9,306 nt of DNA from Candidatus Bathyarchaeota archaeon (lineage in GTDB: Archaea; Thermoproteota; Bathyarchaeia; TCS64), in assembly GCA_030608725.1 (NCBI GenBank), contig JAUWDP010000029.1, positions 1 to 9,306 of the forward strand, given 5' to 3'. Both the position numbers and the translations under genes were made by a program. Under the pieces are notes generated by a model. It was not told the DNA's origin and ran no database searches. It saw only the letters and a program-made list of their open reading frames with translations. Positions 6,362-9,306 of this stretch are shown here, in pieces. Numbering within the stretch: the stretch's first letter is position 1; each line of letters opens with the position of its first letter.

Positions 6362-7165
6362 ATGATCGAGATTCGTCTACACGGGAGAGGCGGACAAGGC
6401 GCCGTGACGGCCTCAAGGCTTCTGGCGACCGCTGCTTTCCTGGAGAATAACCATAGTCAGTCGATCCCGATGTACGGGACGGAGAGGCGGGGTGCGCCAG
6501 TGACTGCGTTCGTCAGGATCGGTGAGAAGGACAAGATGGTGAGGAGCCTCATCCATGAGCCCGACTACGTCGTGGTGCTCGACTCCCTTCTCAGGAAGAC
6601 GGTGAACATCACTGAGGGCCTCAAGGATGGCGGCATGCTTATCCTGAACAGCTCCGTCGCCCCAGACGAGATAGAGCTCCTCAAACCCTACAAGGTGGCA
6701 ACCGTCGACGCGACAGGCATCGCCCTAGAGACCCTTGGGCGACCCATCACCAACACCGCTATCCTGGGGGCCTTCGTCAAGGCCACCGGGGAGATCAGGC
6801 TTGAGTCAATCATCGAAGCGGTCAAGCAGCAGTGGAAGGGAACGCTTGGGGAGATAAACGTGAAGGCTGTCGAGGCTGCCTATGAGGCTACAGCAGTCGG
6901 TGACCCGAAGGTCGTCGCCGAGGTCGTGGGGGGTAAAGCCCCCGCGGGGTCCAGGGCTGACTGGAGGACCTTCAGGCCCGTTGTCGACTCGGAGAAATGC
7001 ACTGGATGCCGGATGTGCTGGGTCTACTGTCCGGAGCACTGCATCGAGATGGTGGACAGCAAGAGCGTTATCGACTACGCTTACTGCAAGGGCTGCGGGA
7101 TATGCGTCGAGGAGTGCCCTGTGAGCGCTATAGAGATGAAATCGGAGTCGGAGAGAGGTGAGTGA
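6362..7165 (+). CDS. porGD: 2-oxoacid:ferredoxin oxidoreductase, fused gamma-delta subunit
   Basis: First gene of a Por-type operon. Residues 1 to about 185 form the gamma domain, with the opening RLHGRGGQGAVTAS typical of the family (residues 5-18) and MYGTERRGAPV (37-47). Residues about 200-267 are the delta subunit, a two-cluster ferredoxin: CxxCxxCxxxC at 213/216/219/223 and again at 242/245/248/252, each followed by P. These bind two [4Fe-4S] clusters that carry electrons from the beta-subunit cluster to external ferredoxin. In many archaea gamma and delta are separate genes; here they are one continuous frame with no sign of an assembly join. No Shine-Dalgarno site is visible and a TATA box lies about 28 bases upstream. 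The gene ends one base before the alpha-subunit ATG. Whether the 2-oxoacid is pyruvate, 2-oxoisovalerate or another cannot be settled from this subunit; the symbol is descriptive. Confidence 0.92.
   Translation: MIEIRLHGRGGQGAVTASRLLATAAFLENNHSQSIPMYGTERRGAPVTAFVRIGEKDKMVRSLIHEPDYVVVLDSLLRKTVNITEGLKDGGMLILNSSVAPDEIELLKPYKVATVDATGIALETLGRPITNTAILGAFVKATGEIRLESIIEAVKQQWKGTLGEINVKAVEAAYEATAVGDPKVVAEVVGGKAPAGSRADWRTFRPVVDSEKCTGCRMCWVYCPEHCIEMVDSKSVIDYAYCKGCGICVEECPVSAIEMKSESERGE
7155..7161 (+). promoter_or_regulatory. Shine-Dalgarno site of the alpha-subunit gene
   Basis: GAGGTGA lies 5 bases before the ATG at 7167, inside the last codons of the upstream gene. It supports ATG 7167 over the in-frame GTG at 7158, which overlaps this site and has no ribosome binding site of its own. 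Confidence 0.75.
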
Positions 7166-7166
7166 G

Positions 7167-8327
7167 ATGGGACACAAAGAACTGATGGTAGGGAACAAGG
7201 CAGTGGCCTACGGAGCCGTGCTCTCAAAGATACAGGTGGCGTCGGCGTACCCGATCACACCGCAGACCACCATAGTGGAGTACCTGGCTGACTTCATCGC
7301 TAGCGGGAAACTGGACGCCAAGTTCATCGAGGTCGAGTCCGAGATGAGCGCCCAAGTCTCCGTCCAGGGGGCCTCCTGGGCAGGGGCCAGAACGTTCACC
7401 GCCACCAGCGGGCCCGGCCTGCTCTACATGCACCACCCCATGATGGGATGCAGGCTGCCCATCGTGATGGCAGTGGTCCACAGGAGCAACAAGAGCATGC
7501 AGCCCGACCACACCGACCTCATGGCCCAGAGGGACACGGGCTGGATCCAGCTCTACTGCGAGGACAACCAGGAGGTCCTGGACACGGTGATCATGTCCTA
7601 CAAGATTGCTGAGGACGACAGGGTCTACCTCCCCGTGGCGCTGGGCCTCGACGGGTACATCCTGAGCTACACGGCGGAGCCCGTGGAGATACCAGATCAG
7701 GATCTGGTGGACAGCTTCCTGCCGCCCTTCAAGGGGAGGAGCGCCCCTCATCCCGATATGACCATCGAGGAGTGGAGGGCAAACATGGCGAGGGGTGCGG
7801 GGGGATACGGCACCCAGAAGGCCTGGATAGACCACCACGATAACATGATGGCAGCCAAGGAGGTCATAGTGGAGGTGGACGAGGAGTTCGGCAGGGTCTT
7901 CGGCAGGAGCTACGGTGGCCTCTACGAGGAGTACAACTGCGAGGGCGCCGAGGCGGTGATAGTCGCCATGGGCACCATCGCCAGCACCGCCAGGCCCACC
8001 ATTGATGGCCTCAGGGAGGAGGGGAAGGCCGTGGGGCTCGTTAAGCTGAAGGCGTTCAGGCCGTTCCCCCACGACGAGTTCAGGGAGATGGCGAAGAAGT
8101 ATAACGCCTTCGGCGTAATCGACAGGAACATCTCCATCGGGAGCGGGGGCGTCGTCTTCAACGAGCTGAGGTCAGCCCTGTACAACGTGGACGACAAGCC
8201 CAGCGTCTTAGGGTTCCACACGGGCCTATCGGGGGAAGAGGTGACCCCAGGCATGGTCCGAAAAATTGCGGAGAAGACGTTGGAGGCCGCGAGGGGGCCG
8301 GTTGAGCCCCTCGTGGAGTGGGTGTGA
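7167..8327 (+). CDS. porA: 2-oxoacid:ferredoxin oxidoreductase, alpha subunit
   Basis: This 386-residue subunit supplies the domain that binds the pyrimidine end of thiamine diphosphate, plus the second transketolase-like domain. YPITP at 28-32 includes the conserved threonine (T31). The VESEMSA segment holds the glutamate (E59) that should activate the cofactor. ATSGPGL (79-85) and QRDTGWIQLY (121-130) are family hallmarks. FRPFP (297-301) and DRNIS (319-323) mark the C-terminal domain. R106 in VVHRSNKSMQP lies where pyruvate enzymes have their substrate-contacting arginine, but the following residues differ from the usual pyruvate-type sequence and the stretch to DH is about three residues shorter. 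The exact substrate (pyruvate, 2-oxoisovalerate or another) is therefore open. The start is ATG 7167; GTG 7158 is the alternative and would add three residues. Translation is probably coupled to the fused gamma-delta gene. Confidence 0.93.
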   Translation: MGHKELMVGNKAVAYGAVLSKIQVASAYPITPQTTIVEYLADFIASGKLDAKFIEVESEMSAQVSVQGASWAGARTFTATSGPGLLYMHHPMMGCRLPIVMAVVHRSNKSMQPDHTDLMAQRDTGWIQLYCEDNQEVLDTVIMSYKIAEDDRVYLPVALGLDGYILSYTAEPVEIPDQDLVDSFLPPFKGRSAPHPDMTIEEWRANMARGAGGYGTQKAWIDHHDNMMAAKEVIVEVDEEFGRVFGRSYGGLYEEYNCEGAEAVIVAMGTIASTARPTIDGLREEGKAVGLVKLKAFRPFPHDEFREMAKKYNAFGVIDRNISIGSGGVVFNELRSALYNVDDKPSVLGFHTGLSGEEVTPGMVRKIAEKTLEAARGPVEPLVEWV

Positions 8328-8332
8328 GGTGA
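8326..8332 (+). promoter_or_regulatory. Shine-Dalgarno site of the beta-subunit gene
   Basis: GAGGTGA lies 5 bases before the ATG at 8338 and overlaps the stop codon of the alpha gene. Sequence and spacing match the site before the alpha gene exactly. It rules out the longer in-frame start at 8266, which would lie inside the alpha gene. Confidence 0.8.
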
Positions 8333-8337
8333 AAGAG

Positions 8338-9240
8338 ATGAGTAAATCAGTACCGATAGGGAAGATGGCCGGAGAGGAGATCGTCACCAGTGGCTCCACG
8401 AGCTGCCAGGGCTGCGGACACGCCGTCCTCGCTCGGCTGGCGTTCAAGGTCTTCGGCAGGAAGACGATATTCACGCTGGTGCCGGGGTGTATCTGGATCA
8501 CCCTGTCGAGGAACATCCCCCTGTTCAGCACGGGGACGGTCTTCGAGGGCGGGGGGGCCCTCGTCTCGGGTATAACCAACGGTCTCGCAGCCAGGGGCAT
8601 AGAGGACATGAACGTCGTCGCCTTCTACGGTGACGGCGGGACCGCTGACATCGGCCTCCAGGGGCTCTCCGCCGCCGCCGAGCGGAACGAGAACGTCTTC
8701 TGGATCTGCGCCGACAACCAGGCCTACATGAACACCGGCGGCCAGAGGAGCGGGGCGACCCCCAAGTACGCCCAGACCACGACGACGCCGGCCTCGGATA
8801 TCCGCCGGGGGAAGCGGACCAAGAGGAAGAACCTGCCCTTCATCGTGGCGGCTCACGACGTGGCCTACGTGGGGACGGCGAGCATCGCCTATCCCGGTGA
8901 CCTGGTGGGGAAGATCGAGTACGCGAAGGGGCTGAAGGGGTTCAAGTTCCTCCACGTCCAGTCGCCCTGCCCCACGGGCTGGGGGTTCAACCCGAGTGAC
9001 ACGATTAAGGTGGCGAGGTTGACTGTGCAGAGCGGTATATGGCCCCTCTTCGAGATCACCGACGGAAGCGACTTCCGGTTGACGTATAAGCCGAGGGAGC
9101 TGAAGCCAGTGGGGGAGGCTCTGGGGCTGCAGAGGCGGTTCAGGCATCTGACGGACGGGGAGTCCCAGGAGATCCAGTCCCGGGTCAACGGGCAGTGGAA
9201 GCAGCTCCTGGAGATCGACGGGAAGAGGCTTCCCTTCTAG
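8338..9240 (+). CDS. porB: 2-oxoacid:ferredoxin oxidoreductase, beta subunit
   Basis: This 300-residue catalytic subunit binds the diphosphate end of thiamine diphosphate and the proximal [4Fe-4S] cluster. Cluster cysteines are C23 and C26 (CQGCG), C51 (VPGC) and C211 (SPCPTGWGF). The 25-residue step from C26 to C51 matches known enzymes of the family. The cofactor motif is GDGGTADIGLQ (98-108) with DNQAYMNTGGQRS at 126-138. The tail PCPTGWGFNPSDT is typical of the pyruvate and 2-oxoisovalerate branch and unlike 2-oxoglutarate enzymes. All key residues are present. The reaction is oxidative decarboxylation of a 2-oxoacid to acyl-CoA with reduction of ferredoxin, reversible in autotrophs. It is the last gene of the operon, 10 bases after the alpha stop. 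Confidence 0.95.
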   Translation: MSKSVPIGKMAGEEIVTSGSTSCQGCGHAVLARLAFKVFGRKTIFTLVPGCIWITLSRNIPLFSTGTVFEGGGALVSGITNGLAARGIEDMNVVAFYGDGGTADIGLQGLSAAAERNENVFWICADNQAYMNTGGQRSGATPKYAQTTTTPASDIRRGKRTKRKNLPFIVAAHDVAYVGTASIAYPGDLVGKIEYAKGLKGFKFLHVQSPCPTGWGFNPSDTIKVARLTVQSGIWPLFEITDGSDFRLTYKPRELKPVGEALGLQRRFRHLTDGESQEIQSRVNGQWKQLLEIDGKRLPF

Positions 9241-9259
9241 TTTCCCTTTTTTTTATTTT
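9220..9259 (+). terminator. Terminator of the oxidoreductase operon
   Basis: GGGAAG (9220-9225) can pair with CTTCCC (9229-9234) around a 3-base loop, or with TTTCCC (9241-9246) next to the T-run. The tract that follows is eight T, one A and four T (9247-9259). The hairpin lies in the last codons of the beta gene. The long T-tract alone is a strong archaeal terminator. Confidence 0.65.
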
Positions 9260-9306
9260 CGGACGGTTGTCGAATAGGTTTTAAGTTGTTCGGGTTGTGT
9301 TATTGG

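Noticed and set aside
8266..8337. Longer start for the beta subunit
   Set aside because: The extra residues are arginine- and glycine-rich, lie inside the alpha gene, and are bypassed by the Shine-Dalgarno site at 8326-8332.

Overview
This window looks like housekeeping sequence from an archaeon of fairly high GC. The archaeal signs are: a class I release factor of the aRF1/eRF1 family, an archaeal-type valyl-tRNA synthetase (HMGN in place of HIGH), an archaeal UMP kinase, a multi-subunit 2-oxoacid:ferredoxin oxidoreductase, TATA boxes about 30 bases upstream of genes that lack a leader, and Shine-Dalgarno sites (GGAGGAG, GAGGTGA) matching an archaeal 16S 3' end. The strong preference for AGG/AGA arginine codons and the fused gamma-delta oxidoreductase subunit suggest an anaerobic, possibly thermophilic member of the Thermoproteota (for example Bathyarchaeia). 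That placement is inference, not demonstrated.

Layout, left to right. valS (+) fills 32-2479 and ends in a hairpin plus T-rich tract that includes its own stop codon. A 102-base convergent gap follows, holding a GC-rich long-range stem. Next is a xylose-isomerase-like TIM-barrel enzyme (-, 2582-3379). Then comes a 395-base AT-rich gap (3380-3774) with a TATA box for the TIM-barrel gene, a perfect inverted repeat and a GC-rich island that might be a small RNA. The release factor prf1 (-, 3775-5034) is divergent from a very short GNAT acetyltransferase (+, 5171-5506). That gene converges on, and overlaps by four bases, the UMP kinase gene pyrH (-, 5503-6177). A 184-base divergent promoter region leads to a three-gene operon (+): fused gamma/delta, alpha and beta subunits of a pyruvate- or 2-oxoisovalerate-type ferredoxin oxidoreductase (6362-9240), ended by a hairpin and T8 terminator.

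How the genes work together: valS and prf1 serve translation, pyrH serves pyrimidine nucleotide synthesis, and the Por operon links 2-oxoacid and acyl-CoA metabolism to ferredoxin in an anaerobic cell. Apart from the Por operon the genes look like separate transcription units, with strand switches at most borders.

I see no CRISPR array, insertion sequence, tRNA, rRNA, prophage or defence system. The items most worth a second look are the intergenic elements, the altered substrate-side segment of the oxidoreductase alpha subunit, the gamma-delta fusion, the complete metal-ligand set of the TIM-barrel protein, and the use of TAG as stop in five of eight genes. I do not see a clearly new system.
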